A stretch of DNA of 64,000 bases from Gemmatimonadota bacterium (GTDB lineage: Bacteria; Gemmatimonadota; Gemmatimonadetes; Longimicrobiales; Gaopeijiaceae), in contig JAJEBR010000097.1 of NCBI GenBank assembly GCA_022822445.1, positions 1-64,000 of the forward strand, in the 5' to 3' direction. Of this stretch, positions 34,509 through 43,728 are shown one piece after another. The notes below the pieces were generated by a model. The model saw only the letters and a program-made list of their open reading frames with translations. It made no database searches and was not told the origin of the DNA. The translations under genes were made by a program, and so were the position numbers. Positions within the stretch are counted from its first letter, which is position 1; each line of letters starts with the position of its first letter.

Positions 34509-34779
34509 GGGCTCGCCGGGGTTTCGAGGATTCTCTCGCCATTCACGAGGTAAATCTATGCCGTCGGGACTACAGTCACCAGTTGCGCCCCCGCATCCTC
34601 CATCCGGGGCACCCCCCTACAGGACCACGCCTCCGGAAACGGCGCGGGTGCCGGCGGGCACCGGCGCGCGCGCACGCTTTACACCCGGATCAAATTGCCC
34701 ATCTTCCCCCGTCAGTCACTTCCAGAACGTTTCTTCCGGGAACGGCGGAGCAATCCGCGTCCAAAGGATACCGAAAGCC

Positions 34780-35796
34780 ATGATCATCGTCGCCAGAAAG
34801 GGCATTACTTCAGAGGAACTCGACCGCATCAGGGAGCGTGTGGAGGCGGAAGGGCTCCGCACCCACGTCTCGATCGGCGAGACCCGCACCATCATCGGGT
34901 GCATCGGAGAGGAAGCGCGCCTGAGCCACATTCCGATGCTCTCGATCCCCGGGGTCGACTCGGTTCATCCCGTGATGCGGCCCTACAAGCTGGCGGCGCG
35001 CGACTTCGCGGCCGACAGGACCACCAGGGTGCCCGTGGGCGGCCGGTTGTTCGGGGGCAAGGCGTGCCTGGTGGCGGCAGGCCCCTGCTCGGTCGAGGAT
35101 GCCGAGATGATGGGCGAGACCGGCCGGGCCGTCGCCGGGGAGGGCGCCGCGCTGCTCCGCGGGGGCGCCTTCAAGCCGCGCACCTCGCCGTATTCCTTCG
35201 ACGGGCTGAAGGAGGACGGCCTGCGCATCCTGACCGAGGTGCGGGAGGAGACCGGCCTGCCGGTGGTGACCGAGGTGCTCGACCCGAGGCACGCCGAGCT
35301 GGTGGCGGGATACGTCGACATGCTGCAGATCGGCACGCGCAACATGCAGAACTTCCCCCTGCTCAGGGAGGTCGGGCAGCTGCAGCGGCCGGTGCTGCTG
35401 AAGCGGGGCATGTCGGCGACGCTCAAGGACCTGCTCCTGGCGGCCGAATACGTGATGAGCCGCGGCAACATGCAGGTGGTGCTCTGCGAACGGGGGATCC
35501 GCACCTTCGGGGCCGAGACCCGCAACACCTTCGATCTCGCGGCGATCCCCTGGCTCAAGATGGAGACCCACCTGCCGGTGATCGCAGACCCGTCCCACGC
35601 CGGTGGACGGCGCGACCTGGTGGCTCCATTGAGCTTCGCGGCGGTGGCCGCCGGGGCCGACGGGCTGATCGTGGAGGTGCACCCGGATCCCGAGTCCGCG
35701 CTGTCGGACGGTGACCAGTCGCTGACCTTCGACGGATTCGCCGCGCTGATGCGCGATCTCAGGGTCTTCGCGGAGGCTGCGGGGCGGACGCTGTAG
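34780..35796 (+). CDS. aroF: 3-deoxy-7-phosphoheptulonate (DAHP) synthase, AroQ-independent class Ib
   Basis: This 338-residue enzyme condenses phosphoenolpyruvate and erythrose-4-phosphate, the first step of aromatic amino acid synthesis. An N-terminal ferredoxin-like regulatory domain ([20 protein letters not shown]) is joined to the KDO8P-like barrel: [65 protein letters not shown]. This is the Thermotoga-type DAHP synthase, in which the N-terminal domain mediates feedback inhibition. I chose ATG 34780 to fit the domain start. It sits next to the pentose-phosphate genes, which supply erythrose-4-phosphate. Confidence 0.95.
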   Translation: MIIVARKGITSEELDRIRERVEAEGLRTHVSIGETRTIIGCIGEEARLSHIPMLSIPGVDSVHPVMRPYKLAARDFAADRTTRVPVGGRLFGGKACLVAAGPCSVEDAEMMGETGRAVAGEGAALLRGGAFKPRTSPYSFDGLKEDGLRILTEVREETGLPVVTEVLDPRHAELVAGYVDMLQIGTRNMQNFPLLREVGQLQRPVLLKRGMSATLKDLLLAAEYVMSRGNMQVVLCERGIRTFGAETRNTFDLAAIPWLKMETHLPVIADPSHAGGRRDLVAPLSFAAVAAGADGLIVEVHPDPESALSDGDQSLTFDGFAALMRDLRVFAEAAGRTL

Positions 35797-35926
35797 AAAA
35801 CGCCGCCCGCCAGCTGTTCACCCCGCTTCAGGTCTTCGAAGAGGAGGAACGCTGGCCCGGGACGAGGGCGGGGCAGGTCCCGGTGCAGGGCCTGCCACGC
35901 CCGTCCCGGATCTCGGCGGGGGAGTC

Positions 35927-37339
35927 TCAGGGATCGCGGGACGAGGTTGCGACCGCCCGCTGCAGCGCCTCGAACTGGGCCGCGATCGCGCGGGTCGATG
36001 TGCCGCCGCAGACCGCGCGTGACTCGACCGAGGCCTTCGGGTCGAAGATGGCGAACACCTTCGGACCGAACCCCGGGTGCACGGCCTGCATCTCCTCCAG
36101 GGTGAGGGCGCTCAGTTCGCGGCCCGACGCCTCGGCGGCGCGGACGAGCGCCCCCGCGAGGTCGTGGCTCTCGCGAAACGGCACCCCCTGGCGCACCAGG
36201 TGGTCGGCCAGGTCGGTGGCGAGCATCTCCGGGCGCAGCGCGGCTTCGATCTTCGCCCGCTCCAGCTTCATGCTCCGCACGGCGCCGGTCATCGCGGGAA
36301 GCACCACGCCGAGCGTGTCCACAGAGTCGAACACGGCCTCCTTGTCCTCCTGCAGGTCCCGGTTGTACCCGGCCGGCAGTCCCTTCAGCACCGTCAGTAT
36401 CCTCGCCAGGTTCCCGGCCAGCCTCCCCGACTTGCCGCGGGTCAGCTCGGCCACATCCGGGTTCCGCTTCTGAGGCATCAGCGACGATCCCGTCGTGAAC
36501 CCGTCCCCGAGGCGCACGAACCCGAACTCGGAGGTGGAAAAGATGACCAGGTCTTCGGCGAACTGCGACAGATGTACCCCGGTCATGGCGGCGCCGAAGA
36601 TCAGCCGTGCCACCCAGTCGCGGTCCCCCACTCCGTCCATCGAGTTCTCGCAGACGCGGCTGAAGCCGAGGTCGGCGGCGAGCGCCTCGCGGTCCACCTC
36701 GAAGGGGCAACCCGCCAGCGCGCCCGAGCCGAGTGGAAGGACGTCGCACTCCCGCAGTACCGCGCGCAGGTGTTGCAGATCCCGGACCAGCGGCCAGGCG
36801 CGTGACAGCAGCCAGTGCGCAGCCGGAACCGGCTGGGCCTGCTGGAGGTGCGTGTAGCCCGGCATCACGATCCCCTCGGTCTGCCGGGCCTTCGCGTCGA
36901 TCGCCCCGATCAGTGCAACGATGTCTCCGCGCAGCCCCCGGACCGCCTCCTTGCCCCAGAGGCGAAAGCCGGTCGCCGCCTGGTCGTTGCGGGAGCGCCC
37001 CGAGTGGAGCTTTCCCCCGACGGGACCGATCGTCTCGGTGAGGAGCCGCTCGACCACGGTGTGGATGTCCTCGTCGGCGAAGGCCCCCGGACCCGGCGCC
37101 GCCTCCAGCAACTCGGCCACCCGCCGAAGCCCGGTGTCGATCTCGGCGGCTTCGGTTGCCGTCAGGATCCCCGCCCGCTCGAGGCCGCGGGCCCACGCAC
37201 GGCTGCCCCGCACGTCCTGCCGCCAGAGTCGCCAGTCCACGTCGAGAGAGCGGTTGAGCGCCCCCATCTCGGGGGAGAGACCGCCCTCGAACCGCCCGCC
37301 CCAGAGGGCGTGCCTGGATCCTTCGCGCAGCGACCCCAC
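35927..37339 (-). CDS. argH: Argininosuccinate lyase
   Basis: This 470-residue protein of the fumarase/aspartase superfamily cleaves argininosuccinate to arginine and fumarate. The signature GSSLMPQKRNPDVAELTRGK, HSGRSRNDQAATGFRLW and GYTHLQQAQPVPAAHWLL are present. The C-terminus is slightly longer than usual. Start GTG 37339 lies 38 bases downstream of a copy of the recurrent 29-bp motif. It follows argG in the same direction with a 149-base gap, so it has its own promoter. Confidence 0.95.
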   Translation of the reverse strand: MGSLREGSRHALWGGRFEGGLSPEMGALNRSLDVDWRLWRQDVRGSRAWARGLERAGILTATEAAEIDTGLRRVAELLEAAPGPGAFADEDIHTVVERLLTETIGPVGGKLHSGRSRNDQAATGFRLWGKEAVRGLRGDIVALIGAIDAKARQTEGIVMPGYTHLQQAQPVPAAHWLLSRAWPLVRDLQHLRAVLRECDVLPLGSGALAGCPFEVDREALAADLGFSRVCENSMDGVGDRDWVARLIFGAAMTGVHLSQFAEDLVIFSTSEFGFVRLGDGFTTGSSLMPQKRNPDVAELTRGKSGRLAGNLARILTVLKGLPAGYNRDLQEDKEAVFDSVDTLGVVLPAMTGAVRSMKLERAKIEAALRPEMLATDLADHLVRQGVPFRESHDLAGALVRAAEASGRELSALTLEEMQAVHPGFGPKVFAIFDPKASVESRAVCGGTSTRAIAAQFEALQRAVATSSRDP

Positions 37340-37377
37340 CCCGCTAACCGCGGTCCGGGGGTGGAGAATGTACGGTA

Positions 37378-37406
37378 AACATTACATTTCGTAAAGTTGT
37401 CTTTAC
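37378..37406 (-). promoter_or_regulatory. Recurrent 29-bp motif, copy A (before argH)
   Basis: On the minus strand it is GTAAAGACAACTTTAC followed by GAAATGTAATGTT. With the preceding AT it shows ATGTAA half-sites exactly 21 bp apart. An inner inverted GTAAAG...CTTTAC adds a palindromic element. It lies in the argG-argH gap, 38 bases before the GTG start, at promoter distance. Confidence 0.6.
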
Positions 37407-37488
37407 ATGCTGGTTCAGTGGCATACAGCAGTCCGGCACGGGTGCACTCCGACCGAATGTAGCGGGATTCGTCCGCGGGCTGCCCGGC

Positions 37489-38799
37489 TCAGGGGCTCGC
37501 AGTGGGGATCAGTCGCCGGCGCGAGTCCGCCGGGACGCCTGTTGCGCCGTCGGCCTCGGCACCCATCTCGCCGCTCCCGTCGCCGTTTGCCCGGGCCGGA
37601 GCCCGCGCTGCGAACTGCTGCGCCGCGATCGCCCTCTGCGGCAGGCTGAAGAGCTTCACGAATCCGCTGGAGTCGGAGTGCTCATACCCCTCCGAGGCAC
37701 CGAAGGAAGCCAGATCGAGATCGTAGAGCGACGCGGGAGCCTGACGCGCCACCACCGTCGCCTGCCCCTTGAACAGCCTCAACCGGACCGTGCCCGTGAC
37801 GTGTTTCATCATCGTATCGACCATGGCGTCCAGTGCTTCCCGCTCGGGGGTCCACCACAGTCCCTCGTACACCAGGTCGGCGTAGCGTGGTGCCAGTGTG
37901 TCCTTGAGGGCCAGGCAGCGTCGGGACAGGACGAGCTGTTCCAGCTCCTGGAGCGCGGTCAGCAGAATGGTGCCCCCCGGTGTCTCGTACACGCCCCGCG
38001 ACTTGATCCCGACCACGCGGTCCTCGATCACGTCCGCCCGGCCCACGCCGTGCTCCGACCCCGCCTGGTTCAGCTCCATGAGCAGATCCGGCGCGGATAG
38101 CGCGCGCCCGTCGATCGTCACCGGGAAGCCGGCCTCGAAACCGATCTCGATCTCGAGGGGCGTGTCCGGGGCATCCGCGGGATCGCGCGTCCAGACGAAG
38201 ACATCGGGTCCGGCGGCATTGCCCGGATTCTCGAGCGGCCCGCCTTCGTGACTGATGTGCCAGAGGTTCTCGTCACGGGAGTAGAGCTTCTCCACATCGA
38301 TTCCCTCCAGCGAAATCCCGCGGGCACGCGCGTACGCCAGCGCGTCCTCGCGGGACCGGATGTCCCACTCCCTCCAGGGGGCGATCACTCGCAGGTCGGG
38401 CGCCAGCGCGGTGAACGACACCTCGAAGCGGAGCTGGTCGTTACCCTTGCCCGTGCATCCGTGCGCCAGCGCATGGGCGCCCGTACGGCGGGCGACCTCC
38501 ACCATCCGGCGCGAAATCAGGGGACGCGCCATGGCGGTTCCCAGCAGGTACTTGCGACTGTAGACGGCGCCCGCCCTCAGAACCGGCATCGCGTATTCGG
38601 ATACGAACTCCTCCTTCAGGTCCTCTCCGAAGAATCCCGAAGCGCCGGTCGCAAATGCCTTCCCGGCGAGCTTCTCGACCCCGCCGCGCTGCCCCACGTC
38701 TGCCGCCATGCAAATGACGTCGGCCCGGTAGTTCTCCCGGAGCCACGGCACGATCACGGTGGTGTCGAGCCCCCCTGAATATCCCAGCACGATCTTCAT
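37489..38799 (-). CDS. argG: Argininosuccinate synthase
   Basis: This 436-residue enzyme joins citrulline and aspartate using ATP. The N-terminal ATP-PP motif VLGYSGGLDTTVIVPWL, HGCTGKGNDQLRFEVSF, SREDALAYARARGI and a C-terminal KGQATVVARQAP are conserved. The last ~30 residues (ARANGDGSGEMGAEADGATG) are an unrelated low-complexity tail. I chose ATG 38799; the frame stays open upstream but is not conserved there. The ArgR-box-like repeat lies ~190 bases upstream in the argR-argG gap. Confidence 0.95.
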   Translation of the reverse strand: MKIVLGYSGGLDTTVIVPWLRENYRADVICMAADVGQRGGVEKLAGKAFATGASGFFGEDLKEEFVSEYAMPVLRAGAVYSRKYLLGTAMARPLISRRMVEVARRTGAHALAHGCTGKGNDQLRFEVSFTALAPDLRVIAPWREWDIRSREDALAYARARGISLEGIDVEKLYSRDENLWHISHEGGPLENPGNAAGPDVFVWTRDPADAPDTPLEIEIGFEAGFPVTIDGRALSAPDLLMELNQAGSEHGVGRADVIEDRVVGIKSRGVYETPGGTILLTALQELEQLVLSRRCLALKDTLAPRYADLVYEGLWWTPEREALDAMVDTMMKHVTGTVRLRLFKGQATVVARQAPASLYDLDLASFGASEGYEHSDSSGFVKLFSLPQRAIAAQQFAARAPARANGDGSGEMGAEADGATGVPADSRRRLIPTASP

Positions 38800-38986
38800 G
38801 AAACCCTGTTCCTGTTCCGGTCTTCCCGCCGCTCGCCGCCGGGCCGGGTTGCGGGCCGGAGCGCAAGGTCCCGTACGTCTCCCGCCAAGGCCGTACGGTG
38901 TGTCGTTCAAAGTCCTTACGCTCCGGGCCCGTGACCAGCCCGGTCGCCCCGGAGGGCACGACCGGCGGTGTGAAGTGTAGTTTGAA

Positions 38987-39005
38987 GAATAATGCACGAA
39001 TAATG
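38987..39005 (-). promoter_or_regulatory. ARG-box-like direct repeat between argR and argG
   Basis: On the minus strand CATTATTC occurs twice, separated by GTG, an 11-bp period, inside an AT-rich island (38980-39025) in otherwise GC-rich DNA. ArgR hexamers bind AT-rich TNTGAAT/ATTCA-type half-sites on one face of the helix, often with a 3-bp gap between boxes. Its position between argR and argG, upstream of argG, fits arginine-dependent repression. The TATTAT and TATATT stretches beside it may be the argG -10 region. Confidence 0.5.
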
Positions 39006-39131
39006 AAATAATATACGTTACGCCTTTCGGCGTCAAGTGTTTCCCGATTCCCCGCCGTCAGCGGGGCAGGCCGGACGGGGGCTCCGGCGATCGCGACCCG
39101 CCACCCCGCCCCGTCTTCGCCGAGCCGAAAC

Positions 39132-39593
39132 TCAGCGCTTCCCGGCCAGCTCCGTCAGGGAGCGGCTCAACTTCTCCGCGGTCTGCGCATCCCTCAGGAT
39201 CAGCAGCACGGTGTCGTCCCCGGCGATGGTCCCGGCGAGCCCTTCGTACTCCTCCCAGTCGATCCCCGACGCCACCGTCTGCGCGGCGCCGTTGAGCGTG
39301 CGGACGATCGCCAGGTTGCCCACCGTTTCGACCGACACGAAGAGCGTCGGCAGGATGGAGTCGAGCGGGGGCACATGGTCCCACTCCTCGGGCAGCGTGT
39401 AGTGCGGCCTTCCGTTGGCCCCGGTAACCTTGACCAGCCGCAGATCGCGGATGTCGCGCGACAGGGTGGGCTGCGTCACCGGGAATCCCGCATCCGCGAG
39501 CAGCTCCCGCAACGCCTCCTGGTGCGGCACCCGGTGCTCCTTGATGATCTCCAGGAGCGCACTCTGGCGCTGGCGCTTGCCGCCCGAAGTCAC
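39132..39593 (-). CDS. argR: Arginine repressor ArgR
   Basis: This 153-residue protein has an N-terminal winged helix (LLEIIKEHRVPHQEALRELL, VTQPTLSRDIRDLRLVKV). The C-terminal arginine-binding hexamerisation domain has VRTLNGAAQTVASGIDW and TIAGDDTVLLILRDA, with the conserved GDDT. It represses arginine synthesis when arginine is abundant. It lies immediately upstream of argG and in the same direction, and probably controls the box at 38987-39005. Confidence 0.95.
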   Translation of the reverse strand: MTSGGKRQRQSALLEIIKEHRVPHQEALRELLADAGFPVTQPTLSRDIRDLRLVKVTGANGRPHYTLPEEWDHVPPLDSILPTLFVSVETVGNLAIVRTLNGAAQTVASGIDWEEYEGLAGTIAGDDTVLLILRDAQTAEKLSRSLTELAGKR

Positions 39594-39621
39594 CTGGCTC
39601 CGTCCCTTCCGATCAACGCAC

Positions 39622-42330
39622 TCAGAAGTCGTAGCGCACCCTCAGCAGCAGCATCCTGCCGATCTCGGGCGCGCCGACGAATTCGCGGTGCATGTTGTTC
39701 AGGATGTTGCTCGCGGTCAGCGACACGTGGGCGCCGGGCTGGAAGGGCAGCCGGTAGCCGAGCGACCCGTCGATGACCTGGTAGGCATCCACTTCGCCCA
39801 GGTACGCCCCCGAGTTCATCGGGAAGCCCGCGTTGAAGCGCATCCTCAACCCGGCGTTGTAGCCCGCCGACTGATCGTCGATCGTCAACCCGAACGAGCC
39901 CTTGTGGTTGGGGGCGTTCAGCGCGATGTCCTGGGATCCGGTGCAGTTGCCGTCCTCCTCGAAGTCGAAACAGTCCTCGCTCTGGAAGGAGTAGGTGCCG
40001 TCGAGCTGGACCTTGTCGGTGACCAGGAAGCGGCCCGCCAGGTCGGTGCCCCAGTAGGTGATCTCGCCGTAGTTCCGGTAGGTGACGAGGATGTCGGGCG
40101 AGGCGGCGCCGTCCGGCGCGATGGTGCCCAGGGGCAGGGCCGCAGCCTGGGCCACGACGCCCCGCACCACTTCCTCCGTCACGAGCCCACCCTGGATCAG
40201 CGGCGCGAGGCGGTTGAGGACGAATGCCAGAGTGCTCCCCGGCTCCAGGAAGACATTGGGGGTTACCGCCCGCAACGGACCGACGAAGTTCTCGACCGTG
40301 GTGGAGTAGACGTCCGCCGAGAAGCGCAGCCGGTCCCCGATCAGTCCCTTGTATCCGACCTCGAAGGTGTTGTTGATGGTCGGCACCAGCGGCGACACGT
40401 CCCCGAGGGGCGAGGTGACCGGCTGGAAGGGATTCTCACCGGGCCCGGCGCCGGTATTCAGAAGGCCTACGAAGGTTCCGATCTCCGGATCATTGGGGCC
40501 GGCCCCCGGATTCTTGAGCAGGCCTGCCAACGCGTTCAACTCCGGGTACACGACTGCAAGAAGATCGACGACACCGTTCCACAACAGTGCCGCGTTCGCC
40601 GGGATGGCACCCTGAGCAACCGGCGAGTGCATGCAGTAGGACATGAAGCCACCCGGACACGACTGGCTGAACGCATACCCGCTGCTCGGCACGCCGCGGG
40701 CCCTGATGTCGTAGGCGACCCCCGGAACGATCGGAATCCGGTCGGCCACGATGTCCAGGAAGAGGTTCGTGCTGGTCGGCGTGGCGAAGGCCCGGTTGTA
40801 GGTCAGGCGGAACGACTGTTCTTCGGCCGGAGAGAAAACCAGCGCCGCCCGCGGCGAGATGTTGGGATCGGTGAGGCGGCTGTGGTCGTCGACGCGAATT
40901 GCGGTGACCAGATCGAGGTTGTCGAGGATGGAGGTCTCCGAGTGCAGGTAGGCGCCGACCTCGGAGATGATGTCGTCATCCTCGTTGAGGCCGAAGATCG
41001 TGCCGCCGCTCTTCGGCTCGGTGCGCTGCCAGTCGACTCCGTAGGTGAAGCTCTGGCGCGAGCCCAGATCGAAGCCGTACTGGAACTGGAAGGCCATGGT
41101 CGTGGACTGGTCCACGACCGGGTCGCCGGTGCGCAGGCCGAAGGTTCCGTCTCCGGGGTCGGTGCCGCTGGCATCCGATCCGGAGTTGGTGAGGTTGAGG
41201 AAGGCCTGGGCGAAGAGCCGTCCCTTGGAGAAGCGGGACTGGAGGTAGTTGTACCCCCAGTTCTTCACCTGGAAGGCGCCGATACCCGTCATCTCCACTC
41301 CGGTCAACAGGTTGGAAGTCCCTCCGTTCAGCACGAGGTTGCCATCACCTGCGAAGCGGAAATCGACGCGGGCGTCGGCGGAGTAGCGCTGGGCCAGGTT
41401 GTCCCGAATGCAGATGGCGCAGCCGGCGCTACGGGCCGCCGCTTCGACCGGATCGTCGTACTCCCAGTCGTTGCCCCGCATGTACTGGCCGGAGATCTTG
41501 AAGCCGAAGTTCTCGCTGGGGGCATGGGCCGTGCGGAACTGTCCGTGGAAGAGCGACCGTTCGCCCCCCGCGAGCGATACGCTGCTCCCCTGCCTGTCGA
41601 GGGGCGATGACGTGATCAGGTGCATGACCCCGTTCGACGCGTTGGGCCCGTAGAGCGCGGCGCCCGGCCCCAGCGATACCTCGATGCGGTCGATATCCAG
41701 ATCGTTGGTGGGGAACATGCTGTACGCGTTGAACCGTAGCGACGGGACGCGTGCGTAGCGGTTGTCGATGATCGCGAGCAGCGCGCCCGAGAAGACGTTG
41801 TTGAATCCGCGGGCGACGACCGTCCCCTGGTTGATCCCGGTCTGGGCCGCGTCGACTCCGGGCAGAGCCCGGACATGATCGGCGATGGTGGTGGCGGCCG
41901 TCCGGGCCACCTCCTGCGCGGATACGGTCGATATGGAGGCGGGCGCTTCAAGCGTCTTCTCCTGGCGGCGCGAGGCCGTGACCACCACGGGATTGAGCGC
42001 CAGCGCCTGGGAACGGATCGAAATCGTCACCTCCGTCTCTTCGCCGGCATTGACGTTTACCCCATCGATTCGGGTCGTTTCGTAGCCGATACGCGACACG
42101 ACCAGCGAGTGTGTGCCCGGCGCGACCGTGATCGTGAAGCGTCCCTGCGCGTTCGTGCCCTGGGTGATGTCCTGCCCGCGGACCGCGACCGCGGCGCCCG
42201 CGAGCGTCTCCCCACTCTCGACATCCAACACCCGTCCGGCGATGGTTCCTTGCTGCCCCTGGGCCGGTATGGACCACAGGGACGCGAAGGCGAACGACAC
42301 GAACAGAGTTGACCTTGATCCGAAGCGCAT
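39622..42330 (-). CDS. TonB-dependent outer membrane receptor
   Basis: This 902-residue receptor has a signal peptide (FVSFAFASLWSIPAQGQ). A carboxypeptidase-like regulatory domain (TIAGRVLDVESGETLAGAAV) comes next, then a TonB-box-like segment. The plug follows (ARTAATTIADHVRALPGVDA, RGFNNVFSGALLAIIDNRYA, IEVSLGPGAALYGPNASNGV), then a 22-strand barrel ending RVRYDF. It imports a large ligand such as a siderophore, glycan or peptide with TonB energy; the substrate is not readable. There is no SusD partner. I chose ATG 42330 because GAGGATGG stands 7-9 bases upstream, rather than ATG 42348. Confidence 0.9.
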   Translation of the reverse strand: MRFGSRSTLFVSFAFASLWSIPAQGQQGTIAGRVLDVESGETLAGAAVAVRGQDITQGTNAQGRFTITVAPGTHSLVVSRIGYETTRIDGVNVNAGEETEVTISIRSQALALNPVVVTASRRQEKTLEAPASISTVSAQEVARTAATTIADHVRALPGVDAAQTGINQGTVVARGFNNVFSGALLAIIDNRYARVPSLRFNAYSMFPTNDLDIDRIEVSLGPGAALYGPNASNGVMHLITSSPLDRQGSSVSLAGGERSLFHGQFRTAHAPSENFGFKISGQYMRGNDWEYDDPVEAAARSAGCAICIRDNLAQRYSADARVDFRFAGDGNLVLNGGTSNLLTGVEMTGIGAFQVKNWGYNYLQSRFSKGRLFAQAFLNLTNSGSDASGTDPGDGTFGLRTGDPVVDQSTTMAFQFQYGFDLGSRQSFTYGVDWQRTEPKSGGTIFGLNEDDDIISEVGAYLHSETSILDNLDLVTAIRVDDHSRLTDPNISPRAALVFSPAEEQSFRLTYNRAFATPTSTNLFLDIVADRIPIVPGVAYDIRARGVPSSGYAFSQSCPGGFMSYCMHSPVAQGAIPANAALLWNGVVDLLAVVYPELNALAGLLKNPGAGPNDPEIGTFVGLLNTGAGPGENPFQPVTSPLGDVSPLVPTINNTFEVGYKGLIGDRLRFSADVYSTTVENFVGPLRAVTPNVFLEPGSTLAFVLNRLAPLIQGGLVTEEVVRGVVAQAAALPLGTIAPDGAASPDILVTYRNYGEITYWGTDLAGRFLVTDKVQLDGTYSFQSEDCFDFEEDGNCTGSQDIALNAPNHKGSFGLTIDDQSAGYNAGLRMRFNAGFPMNSGAYLGEVDAYQVIDGSLGYRLPFQPGAHVSLTASNILNNMHREFVGAPEIGRMLLLRVRYDF

Positions 42331-42482
42331 GGGATTCCATCCTCGCATGTGGGTGTAACGCCGCCCGCTGCCCGGGGGCGGGTATTCTCAATGCACCAAA
42401 ATAGGGATTTCGAATCCGTGGACGCAACGCCGTCGCCAGCCTCCGGCGATGATGCCGGGAGTCACATTGCCGGAGTGTGCGA

Positions 42483-43475
42483 ATGAGCAGACCGTTGAGA
42501 GCAGCTGACTTCATCGCCGCGCGGCGGCGAATCGCACCGAAGATTCATCGGACCCCCCTGCTGTCCTTCCGGACGCTGGGGCGCAGACTCGCAGCCGACG
42601 CGGTTCTGAAGTGCGAGAACCTGCAGAAGACGGGTTCCTTCAAGGTGCGGGGGGCATTGAACTCGATCGCGTCGCTGGGTCCCGCCGAGCGGGCGCGGGG
42701 TGTCGTGACCATCTCGGCCGGGAACCACGCGCAGGCGGTCGCGTGGGCGGCGGGGCGGGCCGGTGCCAGGGCGGTCGTCGTCATGCCGGAGCGGGCGGCG
42801 CGCACCAAGGTGGAGGCGGCGAGGGGTTACGGTGCCGAGGTGGTCCTCCACGGGGACGCCGCGGGGGCGTTTGCCGAGGCCCACCGGCGCGCGGAAGCGT
42901 ACGAGCTCGTGTTTCTTCACCCCTTCGATGCGTCGGAGGTCATCGCGGGACACGGCTCGACGGGGCTGGAGATCGCGGAGGACGTGCCCGGCCCGGGTGT
43001 GATCGTGGTCCCGGTGGGCGGCGGGGGTCAGATCGCCGGGATCGCGGGCGCGCTGGCCCGGGCGGGACGTCTGGCGGGAAGGTCGCGCATGCGGATCGTC
43101 GGGGTCGAGCCGGCGGGAGCTCCGTCGATGCGGAGGAGCCTCGACGAGGGCCGGGCCGCCCGGCTGGACCGTGTCGATACGATCGCCGACGGGCTTGCGC
43201 CCCCGATGGCCGGAGAACTCACCTACAGGTATGTGGCCGATCATGTGGAGGATGTGGCGCTGGTCTCCGACGACGAGATCCTCGCGGCGATGAGGTTGCT
43301 CGCCACCCGGGCCAAGCTCGTTGCCGAACCCTCGGGGGCCGCGGCCGTCGCGGCGCTGATGTGCGGCCGCGTTTCCGCGAGGGCCGGCGAGACGGTGGTG
43401 GCTCTGGTAACCGGGGGGAATGTGGACGAGGAAGTGATGGTGCGCGCGCTCCGCGAAGGGGCGCGATGGCCCTGA
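42483..43475 (+). CDS. Threonine/serine dehydratase (PLP fold type II)
   Basis: This 330-residue enzyme deaminates threonine or serine to the 2-oxo acid. The N-terminal region has PKIHRTPLLSFRTLG, the PLP Lys K54 in TGSFKVRGA, ISAGNHAQAVAWAAG and the Gly-rich PVGGGGQIAGIAGAL; C-terminal EPSGAAAVAAL is also conserved. No ACT domain is present, so it is probably a catabolic (TdcB-type) enzyme or a serine racemase-like protein. ATG 42483 is used; GTG 42477 is also possible. A remnant of another gene overlaps its 3' end. Confidence 0.88.
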   Translation: MSRPLRAADFIAARRRIAPKIHRTPLLSFRTLGRRLAADAVLKCENLQKTGSFKVRGALNSIASLGPAERARGVVTISAGNHAQAVAWAAGRAGARAVVVMPERAARTKVEAARGYGAEVVLHGDAAGAFAEAHRRAEAYELVFLHPFDASEVIAGHGSTGLEIAEDVPGPGVIVVPVGGGGQIAGIAGALARAGRLAGRSRMRIVGVEPAGAPSMRRSLDEGRAARLDRVDTIADGLAPPMAGELTYRYVADHVEDVALVSDDEILAAMRLLATRAKLVAEPSGAAAVAALMCGRVSARAGETVVALVTGGNVDEEVMVRALREGARWP

Positions 43476-43618
43476 TGGCGGGGCCGTCCCTCTCCGACCC
43501 GATGATGATCCTATCCGGCGCGGTCCCCGCCGCGTCGCTCGCGCTGCTGGTGGACCCGGGACTGGCCGGCGCCGAAGTCGTGGTCGCCCCGGGGGGGGTG
43601 GCGGAGGGCCGCAGGTAG
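43466..43618 (+). pseudogene. C-terminal remnant of an osmoprotectant ABC permease (OpuB/YehW type)
   Basis: A 50-codon frame reads SLSDPMMILSGAVPAASLAL then LVDPGLAGAEVVVAPGGV. It resembles the final helix of glycine-betaine/choline ABC permeases (DTxLILAGAVPAALLALxxD...VERxLxPRG). No permease body precedes it; the threonine dehydratase occupies that space and overlaps it by 10 bases. It is best read as the end of a lost transporter gene. The similarity is judged from memory and is moderate. Confidence 0.4.
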
Positions 43619-43728
43619 CCCCAGGTTCACGGTCGCCCTGAACACCACTGGCCCTTGCGTGCGGCCTTGCCGGACCGGTGCCTCACCGCTCCCGGTGCCC
43701 ACGACTGCTGAGCGGAGGGTTTCCACCC

